Numbered from the stretch's first letter, positions 1 through 13,139 are shown. The stretch: DNA of 64,000 bases from Dirofilaria immitis (GCA_024305405.1 JAKNDB010000103.1:1302001-1366000), one strand, 5' to 3'. Notes: generated from the letters alone by a model not told the origin. A program made the numbers and translations.

Positions 1-1
1 A

Positions 2-73
2 AGACGGAAATTTGCTGAAGATAAGAAAAAATTGGCAATCGCAAAAGCAGCAAGGAAATTCCGTCCAACGTAA
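2..73 (+). CDS. 3'-terminal coding exon of an unidentified gene (partial)
   Basis: An open frame enters from the left edge and ends at TAA 71-73. It encodes 23 residues ending KKLAIAKAARKFRPT, a strongly basic, Ala/Lys-rich, probably helical tail. Codon use is mixed, unlike the AT-rich surroundings, and a canonical AATAAA follows about 70 bases after the stop. That combination supports a real C-terminus. The fragment is too short to assign a family and no domain is visible. The next gene to the right is on the opposite strand, so the two genes converge tail to tail. Confidence 0.5.
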   Translation, partial: RRKFAEDKKKLAIAKAARKFRPT

Positions 74-144
74 ATTTCCAGTGCACAATAATTCTGCCAC
101 TGTTTCAATTTTTGTAGCTCATAAACACCATCATTGCAGTGCAG

Positions 145-150
145 AATAAA
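145..150 (+). promoter_or_regulatory. Poly(A) signal AATAAA of the left-edge gene
   Basis: AATAAA lies 72 bases after the TAA at 71-73, a normal distance for a nematode 3' UTR. Cleavage would be expected near 160-170. It supports reading 2-73 as a real last exon. Confidence 0.5.
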
Positions 151-2102
151 AGCTATTAGAATTGATCATAACTCTTACACAAATCGATATTTTCGAAGAT
201 AATAAAGTGAAAAGTAACACTCAAATTTTATTGCAGTGGTAGTAGGAATAGTGTATATATGTATATGCATAAGAACCAAACAAAAAATGAAAATGGTGTT
301 TCGTTTTTGAGAATATATATTGTAACACAACGAAGTTATATTTGAAGTAGGCAGAGTTTTATGATTTCTTTATAGTTTGGTAGCATGAACTATTAGGATC
401 GAAAAAATTCAGAAGTTTTAATTGAAAACCTGTGATTTTTATTTGCTTTAAGAAGCATCAGTTTCAATTCTTAACAAGGAAAATTTTTCAACATGCAAAT
501 CTTGTCTAGATGCATCCGATTTGTCTAGATGATTTGATTGCAAAAAAGAAAAATCTGAAAATACTCATGTACTATAACACTGCAAGTAGAGGTGAAAGTA
601 TTTCATGGAATGCTTCTTTGATGAACTAACGCTTAAATTGTCATCGGCGATAAAACCTGAAGTATCGTAAATGAAGAATAATATGAACTACTACCGAATA
701 GCATGCTTATCCGGGCTCCACTGAATGCGGATAACAGTGCCAATAATCTAATGAAATTAAGTTGGCTTTTCGAAGAAATTACTATTATAAAAGAGAAACA
801 TTTGTCGAACAAGGTTACTTTGCAACTTTTCCTATTATTTTTATTTTTAAATCGAAATAAAACTTATTAACGAAATGAGAAAATTTCCAATTAATTTCTG
901 CAAAGAAATAAAAGAAAAATTTAACAACAACAAGGAAAGCTTCCATAGGTATTTCACTCCTGCCTAATGTTGAACTGATGAACATTCTTTGTATACATCG
1001 AAAAAAATTGCTAGATAAATAAAAAAAAGCCACAAATATTGTATTTATTTACAGAATATAAACGCCAAACAATTGGACGCCAATTTTTGCTCAACACAAC
1101 AACAACAGTAATAGAGTCAATTTCCCGAAAAATCCTTGAAACTAAAGTAAACTCTTTGAACTGAGCAAATATGAAAATGTATCTTTGAATTAAAGCTAAA
1201 ATGTGTAAAAAACAAAAAAAAGTGCTGACAATTTCCTCCATAAGTTGATATACACATGTAAAGATTAAAGTGGGTATACATGTCTTGAAAATTTCGTTCA
1301 ATGTATGAAATATGGAGGAAAAGAAGAAGGAATGAGAATGAACAGTTAAGAATGTAAATACAATTTTCCTTTTTTTTTACACAAATACTCAGAATCTGAA
1401 AGATATCAAGTGATGAACAAAAAAATTGTATACAATAAAACAAACGAGAAAAGAGTTTACTAGATATAAAATTTGAGCCTAAGCAAATTATTCATTTAAT
1501 ATAAAACATAGAATTAGTAACTCGATAAATAAATAAAAATCATCTCCATTAATGAAATTTATTTCTCTGCAATTTGCTTATTTGTTTTTCAAAACAAATC
1601 TACTTACTTGTTTGATTCAAGTGCAGTTATTTGAGAATATTTCTTAATGCGAAATCTCTTAGTAATCATTCGATACCACTTTACCATTTACTTCAGACTT
1701 TCAAATGAATTAAATGACTGCATGATAAAATTCCAATCGATCATTTCAAATTAAACCCCTAAATCCCGAACACGCAATTCAAATGAAAAATTCCTTGAGT
1801 TGTGAAAAAAAAACCATTAGAAAAACAAACTTTGTTCGATAATAATCCGAAAACTTCTTTCCTTACACAGATTTTTCAGAAAGGAAACTAACCATCCTCA
1901 TTTTACTTTGAATACACACCCCATATTTACATATACACTCACGTACTGAAAGGCCGCGCATCTACACAGGTCATATTCAACATCATCAAACAAGGGGATG
2001 AGATTTTCAAATATATGAAGTATTTGCATATGCATTATATATATATATATCAGAATACAAATAAACGCATACATACATATAAATACATGTCACGAATCAG
2101 TC
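151..2102. other. Intergenic region between convergent genes
   Basis: About 1.95 kb of AT-rich sequence separates the left-edge plus-strand gene from the 3' end of the minus-strand ZNRF-like gene. The open frames of 70-110 codons here are Phe/Ile/Lys-rich with no domain and no credible splice sites, so I read them as chance. A short (TA)n tract sits at about 2036-2050. I see no RNA gene or mobile element. Confidence 0.5.
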
Positions 2103-2108
2103 TTTATT
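2103..2108 (-). promoter_or_regulatory. Poly(A) signal of the ZNRF-like gene
   Basis: The plus strand reads TTTATT, which is AATAAA on the minus strand, about 100 bases beyond the TAG stop at 2209-2211. It is the nearest canonical signal and sets a short 3' UTR. Confidence 0.45.
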
Positions 2109-2208
2109 TTTCTTCATTTGAAAATTATCTTTTTTTCAGCAGTAGGTATGAAATAAAAAAATATAAATAAGTAATGAATCAAACAATGCAAAAGCAAAAC
2201 ATTCCACA

Positions 2209-2269
2209 CTAGTCATAACCTGGATGCTCAGGACAACAATTCTTACGCATAAACCATTCATCGATACAG
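2209..2269 (-). CDS. ZNRF: ZNRF-like exon 7, end of the RING and stop
   Basis: Acceptor TTATTTCAG. It encodes CIDEWFMRKNCCPEHPGYD and TAG at 2211-2209, matching CIDxWFxxxxxCPEHP at the C-terminus of ZNRF1/2. The RING forms the very end of the protein, as in the family. Confidence 0.95.
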
Positions 2270-5200
2270 CTGAAATAAAAATAGCATCAATCTTTTTGAC
2301 ATTATATTCTTTTATGAAAACTGTAAGCGAAAAATCGAAAAAGCTTCGATATAAAGCTATTGTGGTTTTGGTTCTATTCAGAACAGAGAATAGAGAAATC
2401 ATTACCTCTCTTCATAGCTATTAACAACAGTTAACATGTGAACGTAAAAATAAGCAAATATCAATAAAAAGATAAAACGACTGTGAGACATTATTATTAC
2501 TTCACTTTGAAGAAAAAAAATATGAACTAAAAGATTGCTTTGAAAAGGAGCAAAAATGCTCCCAAGTGAGAATGGTAACATATTGTAATCATCTTTTCGA
2601 CATTTTAATACCGACATTATCGCTAACGACAATGGAACAATTTCAGTAATTTTTTAATATTGAATAATCCATCTAGTCAGAATAGACAACTTGAAATAAA
2701 AAGTACAAATATATTACTTTTTATGATAAATACATAAACAAGGGAGACGCGCAATTCGATCACCACTGGACATTTCTTCGAGACATATCGAACATTCTCC
2801 CTTATCTTCTTTTAACTCATCTTCTGCAATTCGAAAAAAATAAAAAAATCTATTAAATTTATTACTGTCATTGTAAAGAGCGATAAAACAAATTTTTCTG
2901 CTTGATCAATTCAGTATCGGTACCTGTAGAAAAGTAAAAGTAATTAGCGAATTTCAAGATTCATAACACGAAATTAGATTTATCTACTGAGGAAAATTAA
3001 GTCAGTACATACCATTATATGTTATTTTAGGGCGGGTTAGACACATAACTAGATGAATTTCAGCTTCGTCAGAGGGCACCGTTTTCTTGCAAATCGGGCA
3101 CTTAATATCTTGCGACAACCCTGTAAGAATAATATATACGACACTGAAAAAAATGTAAAACTTATAAATTACTTAGTAAATTGTGTTTAAAAATTCATCC
3201 GATTCTCAGGTTTTGAAAATTCACCCTGCATATGAATTTATCGTAATAGGTTCCAGCTAAAATACAATGTTTTATTTTAAACTTTCAAAATCCAATTGCA
3301 AATGATAATGAAATTAAAATCTGGAAGTTTTTTCTTATTCAAATCAAGACAAAGAAAAATATTCCATCGAAATTAAGCAAATTAATAATTTTTTAATTTT
3401 CCATAAAACATAGATTCCGAAGTTTAGTGTATGTTTAATTCAAAAAGTTTGTTTGCAAAACTCAAATTACGATAAAATACAAAGTTCTTAAAATACTGCT
3501 GCATAATACAAGACAACTCCTTCGAATAGTTTCACAGTTTAGTAAATGTATTTTATGCTTTTGGAGACAGCTGATTTCATCGCTGATCAAAGTATCAAGC
3601 ACTTATTACGCTTTATTTTATTAAATTGTCATAGGAACAAAACTGATAAACGTATTTTGCAATAGAAGAAAGCAGAAAATAAAACTAATTTTTAGTTTCC
3701 ATGTCTAAAAAATGGAAATATTTTCAATGCTTAGCATAAAACAAGTGACAAATGTAGCTTTGTTACCTAGTGATTCATTCTAAAACAGTACATTTCGCCT
3801 GTCTTAATCATTCTTTCAATCACTGACCTCACATAAAAATTTTGTTTTCTAAGACAATTTCTTTTTTAAAATATATCCTATCAACAGTTCTCTTTTCTTT
3901 ATTTTATGTTAAATATATTATGCGTGTATAGTCGCTTACCATTCAAGATAAGAATCGCTATTGACATTATAAATGAAATTATACAGAGAAGTAGTACAGG
4001 ATTGAAACTATTAAAACGTCTATAATTATTTTTGTGAAAACTAAACAATATTATCACTGGAAAAATGTAAATCGAATAAGTACATAGAGATAAACTATAA
4101 GTAAAAGAAAATAAGATCTCGATAAGCCAATATTCTTAAACCATTGTTCATATGCTCACCATCAATGCATGTAACAATTACCCTTTCCTTCCTTCAAACA
4201 ATAAATTCAAATTCATATATTCAATTTCCATATTGAAACAGTTGAAAGGTAGGAAATAACGAAATTTTATTTTGCATCTTTCCAATGTTTTGCTCTCTAT
4301 TCTTTCTTATGTCTCTTCACGCGTCAGTAGACAATGAAAGAAATATGTATGTGATCTGCAGAATAATCACCTGACCAGCATAAAAGATAAAATGTTGGAA
4401 CTTACGACTTAGAAGTTGCAAGACCGGCATCGACCGACGAGCTGGAGCATTACGTGAGCCTCTATGTGTTCGCAAATGTGAAACCCTGGAATTTTCAAAA
4501 TTTTCTAACAGCATTTTATAAGTTATTAGAAATAAGAAATAATTTCTTCAGTCCCGGATAGAAGATGAGGTCAAGGGCACTTTTCATAGAATGGTTCGAT
4601 GTTTTTGAAAAGACGCAATTTTGCAGATGATAAAATTTAAAAAGTTATTAATCTGAATATTCAGGGACTACGCAGGAAAAATTTCACGAATTAAAATGAA
4701 AACTGCAAAACTTGTGTCATACATAAATTCTCCCAGCAAAAATTTTGGAGCAAATTTCACAAATGAAAGAAAATCTCAGTCTTTCTCCCAAACAAGTCTC
4801 GACATATAAAATCAATAATTTGTTTTTCGAATGACCAACCCTATTGGCCGTGTATCAGCGGAAGAAGCTGAGTGTAATCCAACACTTGTTCCCGGTGCAT
4901 CTTCATCGGAATCTGACGTACTTTCATTGTCAACTCGCCCCTAAAAATTGTTGACATTCAAACTTCAAGATCTTAAATCAAAAATTTGTAATTACAATCT
5001 TATCATGCAATATGACTGTTTTTAGAAAATGTAAACGAGTACTTCACATGCATGCAAATTAATTAAATAGCGGCTAAAAAACAAAACTTTTGGATATTAA
5101 ATTCACATTTAGTAACAACTGGAACGATATATGCAAAATAACAATGCTATTATCTGATTAACACAATATGTTAGAAAATTACTATATAATATTTTCATGC

Positions 5201-7131
5201 ATAAAAGGATCTTTTGAATGTGTATTGACGAAGTGAAAACAATGAATTGCGTTAAAAGTACTTTAAATTTCCGAAACGCAACAACTTCAACGAAACACAT
5301 TTATTGGGAGCAGAACTATATATGTTACACTCACTAATGTTATGTTAATTCCTTTGAAAAAGTTACTGGTATTAACCATCAGAATAGTTGTAAACAAAGA
5401 ACTATTTAAACGACAGACTGTTTCCAATTTATTCATTTCCCTTTGTTAGGCTATTGCTCACTTTAATAATTTCAGGTTTTAGTCCTTTGAAGATGATTAT
5501 TGGCTAGTCAAAATGTAAGAATGATTTTTATAACTTATTTAAAGCTTCTGATAAATATTTTTCACATATTTCGGCCTACTCTACAGTTGATTCGCAGCAA
5601 GATTTATATTTGTTCAGTGGCTAAATGAAAACTAAAAAATATTCACGATATACACATACAAACATATAATGCATGAGTGATGCTAGATTTAAATGCACAT
5701 ATTCTAATGATTTAGAAACTTATCAATACCCTAAGATTGCTGATACTACCAATGCCAGTGATCAGATGCGAATTACGATGATTAGTTGAAGCTGAAGCTG
5801 ACACTGTTGTTGTATCGGCCACTGAATTAGATCGAGGTCGACGCTAAATCAAAATTTTTGAATGAAAAACTGAAAAAAAAAGATGGACTTTCATTTGTTA
5901 AATATAATAACAAAAACAAAAACAAGATCAATCATTAATTTAAACATCTGGTTAAACGATTCATTCACTACGTATCTGATTTAATAATCGAAAAAAATGG
6001 AAAAGTGTGTCAAAAAATAAATTCAATTGGAAAATACAAGTGGCATGGTAGAAGAAAGCAAAAAAATGCTTAAAACCATCCTATTCTGTTTCCGAGTCCC
6101 TTCAGTCCCGTGCCATAATGACATTATGACCTTCATTTATTTGGCTAGAGAATCGTGATTCCTTATCGAAAAGTCAAGTAGTCAACGAACAAAAATTAAA
6201 TAGGATAGGAAAGAAGAGTTTTTGAATACAGAACTAAATCGAAAATTTTACGATTAACAAAAGATACTTCAAAAAGAAATTAAAATTTTGCCAATTTCAT
6301 GGCGTAAGGTATTTTCTACCTGGACTAGAACAATTGCTTTCAAAAATACAAAAATTCGCGATGAAATTTTTCAAAAGCTAAACAGCAGAAACGTAAAAAG
6401 TATATTATTGAAGAAATGTATCTTTAGAAGAATCAAATAAGTGTTTTAGAATTTGAATTGATTATGCAAGGTTTTCGATCAAAAATATGGCTGTCGTTGC
6501 TAGTCAAATCAACTACAGCTGAACAATAACGCACGTGATGCCCTTATTTAATAGCAACATTATTTATTTCTGCACTCCATAAAAACGTACTTCATCTAAT
6601 TTTATAAGAAAGCACGTGGAACAGGAGGCAGGCAACATCAATTTTTCAAGAATGAATTAAACATTCTCGGACTTAAGTGATCTTATTCCAGATACAAGGA
6701 TGACTCACAACATTCCTAGACTGATCGATAAGTTAAGGATCTAAATGAGCATAGTTGCAGACGAAGCTTCCCAGAGCAATAAAAGTGCCGTAAATTCAAT
6801 AGTGACGTGAGATGTGTCATTGTTAGCTTGGAATTCGACACGACTATCACCAGAGGAAATTAGTGAAATGAATCTTTTGTTATGAAAGCAGATATGCCGA
6901 AAACATAAAATTTAAAAACTGATTCAGAACACCTGATTCGCTTTAGCATAATCATTTTTATGCTACTGTTACTTATTTATTCTGCGATTTTCGTTAAAAA
7001 TTCTTTTTCAATCACTGCGTTACTATATATCTAGTTACCGAGTATAAAATTAGATTAATACACAAATCACTTATGTTAAATTCATAATAACCAACATGTA
7101 AGTCGGTTTGAACTGATTGACGTCCACCCAT
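2209..7131 (-). CDS. ZNRF: ZNRF1/2-like RING E3 ubiquitin ligase, seven exons, complete
   Basis: Exons in coding order (all minus): 7131-7096, 5843-5730, 4940-4840, 4485-4406, 3120-3013, 2823-2718, 2269-2209. They sum to 606 nt, 201 residues plus TAG, and every junction is in frame with GT-AG borders; human ZNRF1/2 are about 230-240 residues. The protein starts MGGRQS, close to the human MGGKQS N-myristoylation start. A Ser/Arg-rich linker follows, then a cysteine-containing zinc-finger region (KCPICKKTVPSDEAEIHLVMC), then a C-terminal RING (ECSICLEE, LPCLCIYH, CIDEWF, CCPEHP). Family knowledge: ZNRF proteins are endosomal, lysosomal or plasma-membrane E3 ligases. The exon 1 donor (CAT/GTTGGT) is atypical and is the least certain border. 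A second GTTGGT donor ends the third exon. Confidence 0.9.
2718..2823 (-). CDS. ZNRF: ZNRF-like exon 6, first half of the RING
   Basis: Acceptor AATTGCAG, donor AAAAA/GTAATA. It encodes GECSICLEEMSSGDRIARLP then CLCIYHK. The spacing C-x2-C ... C-x-C-x2-H is that of the ZNRF RING, and RIARLPCLCIYHK is nearly identical to the human proteins. Leftover AA plus C from the last exon gives Asn. Confidence 0.95.
3013..3120 (-). CDS. ZNRF: ZNRF-like exon 5, zinc-finger-like C2 motif
   Basis: Acceptor TTCTTACAG, donor AATG/GTATGT. It encodes KCPICKKTVPSDEAEIHLVM then CLTRPKITYN, matching the conserved CPxCxKxVxSDExxxHLVMCLxKPRxxYN block immediately before the RING in ZNRF1/2. The split Glu codon (G + AA) continues in the RING exon. 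Confidence 0.92.
4406..4485 (-). CDS. ZNRF: ZNRF-like exon 4
   Basis: Acceptor ATTCCAG, donor GTC/GTAAGT, 80 nt. It encodes a basic stretch (HLRTHRGSRNAPARRSMP) leading into the zinc-finger exon. The last base C joins GG of the next exon to make Arg. Confidence 0.8.
4840..4940 (-). CDS. ZNRF: ZNRF-like exon 3, acidic linker
   Basis: Acceptor TTTTTAG, donor AGG/GTTGGT, 101 nt. It encodes an acidic, Ser-rich stretch (VDNESTSDSDEDAPG). The two leftover bases pair with the first base of the exon at 4485 to give Gly, so the frame is kept. Confidence 0.75.
5730..5843 (-). CDS. ZNRF: ZNRF-like exon 2, Ser/Thr/Arg-rich linker
   Basis: Acceptor TTGATTTAG, donor AGG/GTATTG, 38 codons in phase 0. It begins RRPRSNSVAD, resembling the Arg/Ser patch of vertebrate ZNRF N-termini, and continues as an Ser/Ala/Thr-rich, probably disordered segment. 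Confidence 0.75.
7096..7131 (-). CDS. ZNRF: ZNRF-like exon 1, N-myristoylation start
   Basis: ATG at 7131-7129 opens MGGRQSVQTDLH. Gly2 with Ser6 fits the N-myristoyltransferase consensus and matches the start of vertebrate ZNRF1. Ending at CAT/GTTGGT gives phase 0, which fits the next exon at 5843. The frame stays open past this donor (VGYYEFNISDL), so a later donor plus an unseen small exon is an alternative. No other ATG-Gly candidate on the minus strand upstream fits as well. Confidence 0.65.
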
Positions 7132-8285
7132 GCAATCTGGTAGCAATCAATGCGGAAACATATACATATACATGCACTTTTTTCCAAGTAAACCCGAAGT
7201 AAATCAAGCCGAATATATACAAACCCGACGCACCTACACGTCGCTCTGATTATCTGCAAATAAATGTAAAAATTTAAAGTTTTATGATAAAATAAAATCC
7301 TAACGTGATGCAATATCGAAATGCAATTTCAAAACTAGGCGTATTGTCATATACTAAAGAACTTTAAATCGAATGTCAAAACATAGATATAACACTCTAT
7401 TAGGAATTAGTTCCAAATTAAACGTAATGCATAATATGAAATGAATTTCAAATCGAGTACAAAGAGTAGCAGAAAACTGGAATTAACTCCAAAATATGTT
7501 TTTGTTATTTCTAAAAATAATTTTAAATCGAATTTAAAAATAAATGTTTTGAGAATAAACCTCAGATGCAAAATTATGGGGTTAAATACAAAAATTATAC
7601 AAAGCAAAACAATGGAAAACACTTTCAAGTTTGACGTAAAAATAAACATAATGTGATGCAATTTCGAAAAGATTGACCCTCGTTTATGAAAATGAATAAA
7701 ATCAAAAAAATTGGATGAAAACATTCTCATTTCATTCAAGCACTGTAAAAGAATTTCACAATAATAATCTAATTCAACAGATAAAAATATGACTGATCTA
7801 GAACAGCTAATAAAATAAAGGATTTAATAAATTCAAAGAGAAATCGACAAATCGATTAAGTAGAAAGTTGACGAATGAGTAACAAAAAAATCTATGGAGA
7901 AGATAATGATAGGCATGTTGAAATCATTCCATTCAATCAATCTGTTAATCTGGCTTTCGGTTTCCTGAATCTAGTCTCTTTTGCCTGATATCAATTCAGG
8001 AGATATGCTTAATCGCATTTCAACAAAATTCATGTAATCAACATGATCTTCAAGTTTGAATTTTTGAAATGGAATCCTTTTGGGTAAAATTTACCCAAAA
8101 ATATCAGTTATTGTATCTTCAAATCGACAAACATATTTCGTATTTCTATTTGAAATTAAAAAAACCCAAGAAAAAATATAGTGCCAAAACAAATTTTTTA
8201 GGCATAACACCTTCCAGAATGGTATAAAATTCGATTTGATTTCTATTCCCATAAATCATCTTTGATTTATTATGCATATACGCAC

Positions 8286-8320
8286 GTATGTATATATATA
8301 TGTGTATGTGTATGTGTATG

Positions 8321-8353
<33 letters not shown>

Positions 8354-8359
8354 GTATGC
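8286..8359. repeat. Compound (TA)/(TG) microsatellite
   Basis: Alternating TATATA, TGTATG and (GT)n tracts ending in a pure (TA)n run. Overlapping open frames made of Met/Tyr/Ile or His/Thr repeats come from this repeat and are not genes. Confidence 0.85.
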
Positions 8360-8443
8360 ATGATTTGTGTACTTATGTTTGGAATGTCTATTTGCTTGTC
8401 TATGTTTACAATTTATAGAAAAGAAAAGAGGCGAAATGCTTAC

Positions 8444-8502
8444 TTATCCGGTGCGAACGGTCTTCTGAAAGCAATTTCCGGATCATAGTCTAGCAATCGC
8501 AT
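8444..8502 (-). CDS. Exon-like island, possible first coding exon (speculative)
   Basis: On the minus strand an ATG at 8502, with an in-frame TAA 24 bases upstream, opens MRLLDYDPEIAFRRPFAPD and ends at a good donor (GATAA/GTAAGC). GC content rises above the background here. A strong acceptor (TTGCTTTCAG) also lies inside it, so a 21-nt internal exon is an alternative reading. Its phase does not join directly to ZNRF exon 2, so an alternative ZNRF start would need another exon. I do not recognise the peptide. Confidence 0.25.
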
Positions 8503-8591
8503 AAATCTTGACAAAACAATGAATTAAACAATGAAGCCAAAAAAAAAAAACATATATAATAATGATTATCTAAAAATACACAGACATATAG

Positions 8592-8615
8592 ATATATATA
8601 TATATATATATATAT
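8592..8615. repeat. (TA)n microsatellite
   Basis: A pure TA run of about 24 bases. It has no link to a recognisable gene. Confidence 0.85.
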
Positions 8616-10383
8616 TTACAATAATCGGTAAATAATCGCAATATTCGTACTACACATATTTGGATATTGTGCTGTAACATATGAAATAATTTTGTAAATT
8701 TTTTTAAATTCTGACAAATTTTGTATTTTGCAGCATAAAATTTTAATTGAAACAATTATTCCAATTAAGTTTTAAAGAAATGTTCAATTTTTAAAAGATT
8801 TCGAGAAGGGAATTATTTTAGAGAATCCCAAAATCTCTCCTAATTAGTCGAACATTTCAAATTTTCTAAGGGATATTTTTACTTTTAATTTTCTACCGTT
8901 AACTGATCAAAAATTTTTAAGTTTTCAAGCTGTAACATTAGATGTCGTAATCTTTAGTTTTAGCTAACTGAAACTTTCCATATATAGTTTTATTTTAATC
9001 TTCATCTTTAGTTATCCTAGAGTTTCTAAATTTTTGAGAGAGACAATTTTAATTAAATTTTAAAATATTTTTCAACTAAAGTAGCGAAATGTTTTCAAAA
9101 ACATCAAAATTCATAAGTTTCTTAATTATAGCTATTTATTATTTAGATATTATCCTTATTGACGCAGAATGAAAGGACAATCTGTATAATATAATAAATT
9201 TTAGCTTATTGATTTCATTATTTCATTCCAAAAATTAAAAATGGACGCTTTTGAGATAATAAGCCTATTTAAGGCTTAAATATTGCAGTATGTCAGCTTT
9301 AAACATTAAGCATTTATTAAAGTTTAAATATATTATCGATAAAAGTTCCATGCAATCCAAAAATTTCGAAAGCAACTCTAGTTCAATAATATTTTGATAA
9401 GAAATGATAAACGATAGTATTCTGATCTAGTGTGACAAACAGATTTATATGATTAAGATAATCATAAATGAGCTTACTTCGATAAAATAAATGATAAATG
9501 AAATCATCCTATTGAGAAATTAGAAGAAGGAGGCCAATTTAGTTACTCAGATTTCTTTATCTTATAAATTCGGTAAAATCGATAAAGTCTATTCAAAATA
9601 TTAGTAATATACAATATATTCATCAGTAATGATTAAAAATTGGCGTAATAATTTTGTTTCCGGAGAAAGCGATATTTAATACATAGTTGTGTATCTGAAA
9701 TTTGCAACTTAATTAATCGAATATTCCTTGTTTTAATTACTAAATATCATTGTAAAAGTGAATCATGATTTTGACGATGTTCAAAATTATATTATAGTGA
9801 TTTTTTTGCATTGGACCATTCTTTAATTAATATTACTTTTAAATTAATGATTCATATTCTTATTTAGAATACTAAATATGATTAGAACTTCCACATAAGT
9901 CTTCAATTTCCATTCATAAATTAAATTTTTTCCTATTTATTTATTAACGAAAATGCGTTTTTTTTCATTTTCCATCACAATTTCTTGATTCTTATCTTTT
10001 CCAAATCTGTTTATTTAATTTCTATTATCAAAGTTTCCGCACATCAAGGATGTTTTAATTGATAACATATAAAATTATAAGACAAATATGTGCTATAGAG
10101 TTATTTAATCCATAGAGCAAAAAAAGGATAAATGAAAGCAATAAAAATTATAAACTTATTATTTCGTTATAATTTGAAAAGTATCGGAATTTAAAATTAT
10201 GTTTATTTTCTTTTGATGTATTTTTATATTAATAATCTGTAATGTGAATTAGAAAACTCAAGATAATAATAAAGTATGCAAATTATATTAATGTGTGACT
10301 TTATATTTCAAAAGAATTATTGATAATAATTGATTGATGAGATACAAGAAATGAACAAAGTAACAATGATTTGTTGAATTGGT

Positions 10384-10437
10384 TATAATAATTTATACTC
10401 AAACAAATTTTATAATAATTTATACTCAAACAAATTT
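10384..10437. repeat. 27-bp perfect tandem duplication
   Basis: Two adjacent identical 27-bp copies (10384-10410 and 10411-10437), each containing ACTCAAACAAATTT. The identity suggests a recent slippage event. Confidence 0.85.
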
Positions 10438-13139
10438 ATTTACAAGACGTAAAGTATAACTTGATGAAAATGTGCAACACTGGCATTAACCTTGTGATAA
10501 GGACAACTTAAGAATGTCTCTGTGATAAGAATAATATAAGGTTATCTTTTTCGTTTTCTCATTATTCCTACCTCAATGTATTCACAAATATCTTTCAGTT
10601 GTCAATCAAAATATTTCGAATCAACAATATTGATCAAGATGCATTTATTTTTTGATATAAATATTTTATATTTATTAAATTGACATCATTTAAATTGAGA
10701 TTATTTCATGATATGCATCGTGATATAAATTGTTCAGATATTGTATTCAGTACATGCTATTGATATCATATTATATTTCAAACGCTATGGATGATTTATT
10801 TTTTTCTCTATGTGTTTTTCTTTTTGCATCAGCTAAGGATAGATAAAGTGATCAAAAATCATACAATATTCCATTATCAATTTGTTATAAATAATATGAT
10901 CATATACGACGATATATCTTCTATGTTATTCTTATTAATGATAATTTTCTACCTATATTTAATAAATCACGCATTAGATTTCCAAAGTAAATGTTTATAA
11001 TGTTAACTGCCGACCATCAATCAGTAATTGATTAAAATGATGATTGCGAAATTATTCAATCAAATACTTAATTTTATGTTGAAAAACATTTTCAATCATT
11101 CATTTTATTGGCAATACATTTTATCAAATTCCTTTTCAGTGTTATTATTCAATTTTTAGTGTTCTAAACTTACTATGTTCTTAAAATTTATCACTATTGA
11201 AAACTTTAATAATATTTCATTTTTATTTGGTTATTCAATACTTCTTATTTTTAACGTTTAGTTTGAATTTTTAATTTTATAAACTTTTATTCAAAAATTA
11301 TCAAATTTATTGATAATAAATGATCGGTTGTAATTATAAATTTCCATTGCAACTAATATGATTAGATTTTCAAATTATTACTATGATCTATGATAACAAC
11401 AATCACAATCATAATAATGATAAGAACAATAAATTATATAAGTAAGAATAATTTTAAGCATAAATAGCATTTCATATTATAAAAGGATTTTTTTCCGAAT
11501 TTTCTTTTTATATCATGAACACCTGAAATGTTGGATATAAAATTTTATAACAAATATTTCTCCAATTTTCAAACTTTCTTGATAGTAAAAATTTTAAAAT
11601 TTAACAATTCATTCATATTTGTATTATTCTGGTACTGATTGCTTGATTCTTTCAAAATTTAAATATTAATTTAACATATTTTTCAAAACTAAATATTCAA
11701 TCTGAGTAATTAAACTTTCCGACATATATAACATTTATAACGAATCTGTTGTATCTTTTTGCCGTATTCCTTAAGCTATAAATTTTGCATAAGTCAAAAA
11801 ATTTAAATTATAATTTAACAAATTTATTTACCAATAATCGTTAATCAATGAAATTATGCATCGTTTTATCCTTAAAATTTGTTTTTTGTTCTGGTGATTC
11901 AATAGATCTGCAATTCTGTAGATAAGTGAACTTTAAACTTACAGTAGATTTTATTTGAATGATGAGAATTAATTTAATTTCAGAAAATTGGTTGAAATTT
12001 CATTTTGCTTCCACATATTATCATTAAGTACTAACATTGTTTTATCCATGATATCATTATATCGTTATCTAATTTCATTTACAGTCTTTCATATTGTCTT
12101 CTTAAAAATTGATTACTTCTTGAGATGCCAATTTTTATTCTTTTTTAATATCTGAGATACGGTAAAGTCTACTTTTTTTTCTGCATTTGAAATATTGAAA
12201 TATTAAATTTCGGCTGCATATAATGTTGATACATGCATATATGGAGAGAAAGCAAATGAAAGAAAGAGAGAGAGGAAAGAGAAAGGGAAATAGAAGAGAA
12301 AAAGGGATTATTCAAAATAATTTCATCTTCAAAGGAAATTTCAGTTTATGTCATTTCATTCTTGTAATTTTTATTTTGCATAAAAATTTGCCGCTTCTTC
12401 CAATATGCCGATTCTTTACCGCTTATTTGTTTCCTTTAATGTGGCGATAGTTGTAAATTACCCTTTTCTCATTCCTTCCTTTTAAATGTTATAAAATTTG
12501 ATGAACTGATAAAAATAATTGAAAGAAAAAGATGAAAAGTTAAGTTGCCTAACCTTTCCAATGATTCATTTTGTTGTTGTTATACAAATACGGCAAGTAA
12601 TTATCGTTTGATTAAAATTAGATGAAAAGAATATGAGAAAGATAGATAACTACATGAGAGTAAGAAACGAGAAAACAATGATAATACTATCGTAAATTTT
12701 TTTGTTTTTATCAATTTTAAATCAAAAATAAATTTCTTTTTCTTACAGTAACTCATTTTTTTCTTTTTACTTCGAACAATTCAAAAAAAAAAATGATACA
12801 TCAGATAAGAAAATAAAAGATAAAAAATACAGAAGAGGAAGAAGAAGAAGAGATAAGAAAATTGAAAATGAAAAATGACATCAATAAATAAGAGAAAATG
12901 TACCGATGAAATATACGAACAAATTACTTCATCAATTGTCGGAAAGTTTTAACTTTGATCGGCATGTACATACTTCATCAATTTCAATTATCCGATGACA
13001 ATAACGCCGACAAAATGCCAAGATGTAAATGATTGTGATAAGGAGAGATGAACAAATTACTGATTATGTCATACAGTTTTTAGGTAATTTAAAAATCATT
13101 AATGATGACAATTTTTAGACAAAGAATTATTGTTCCATT

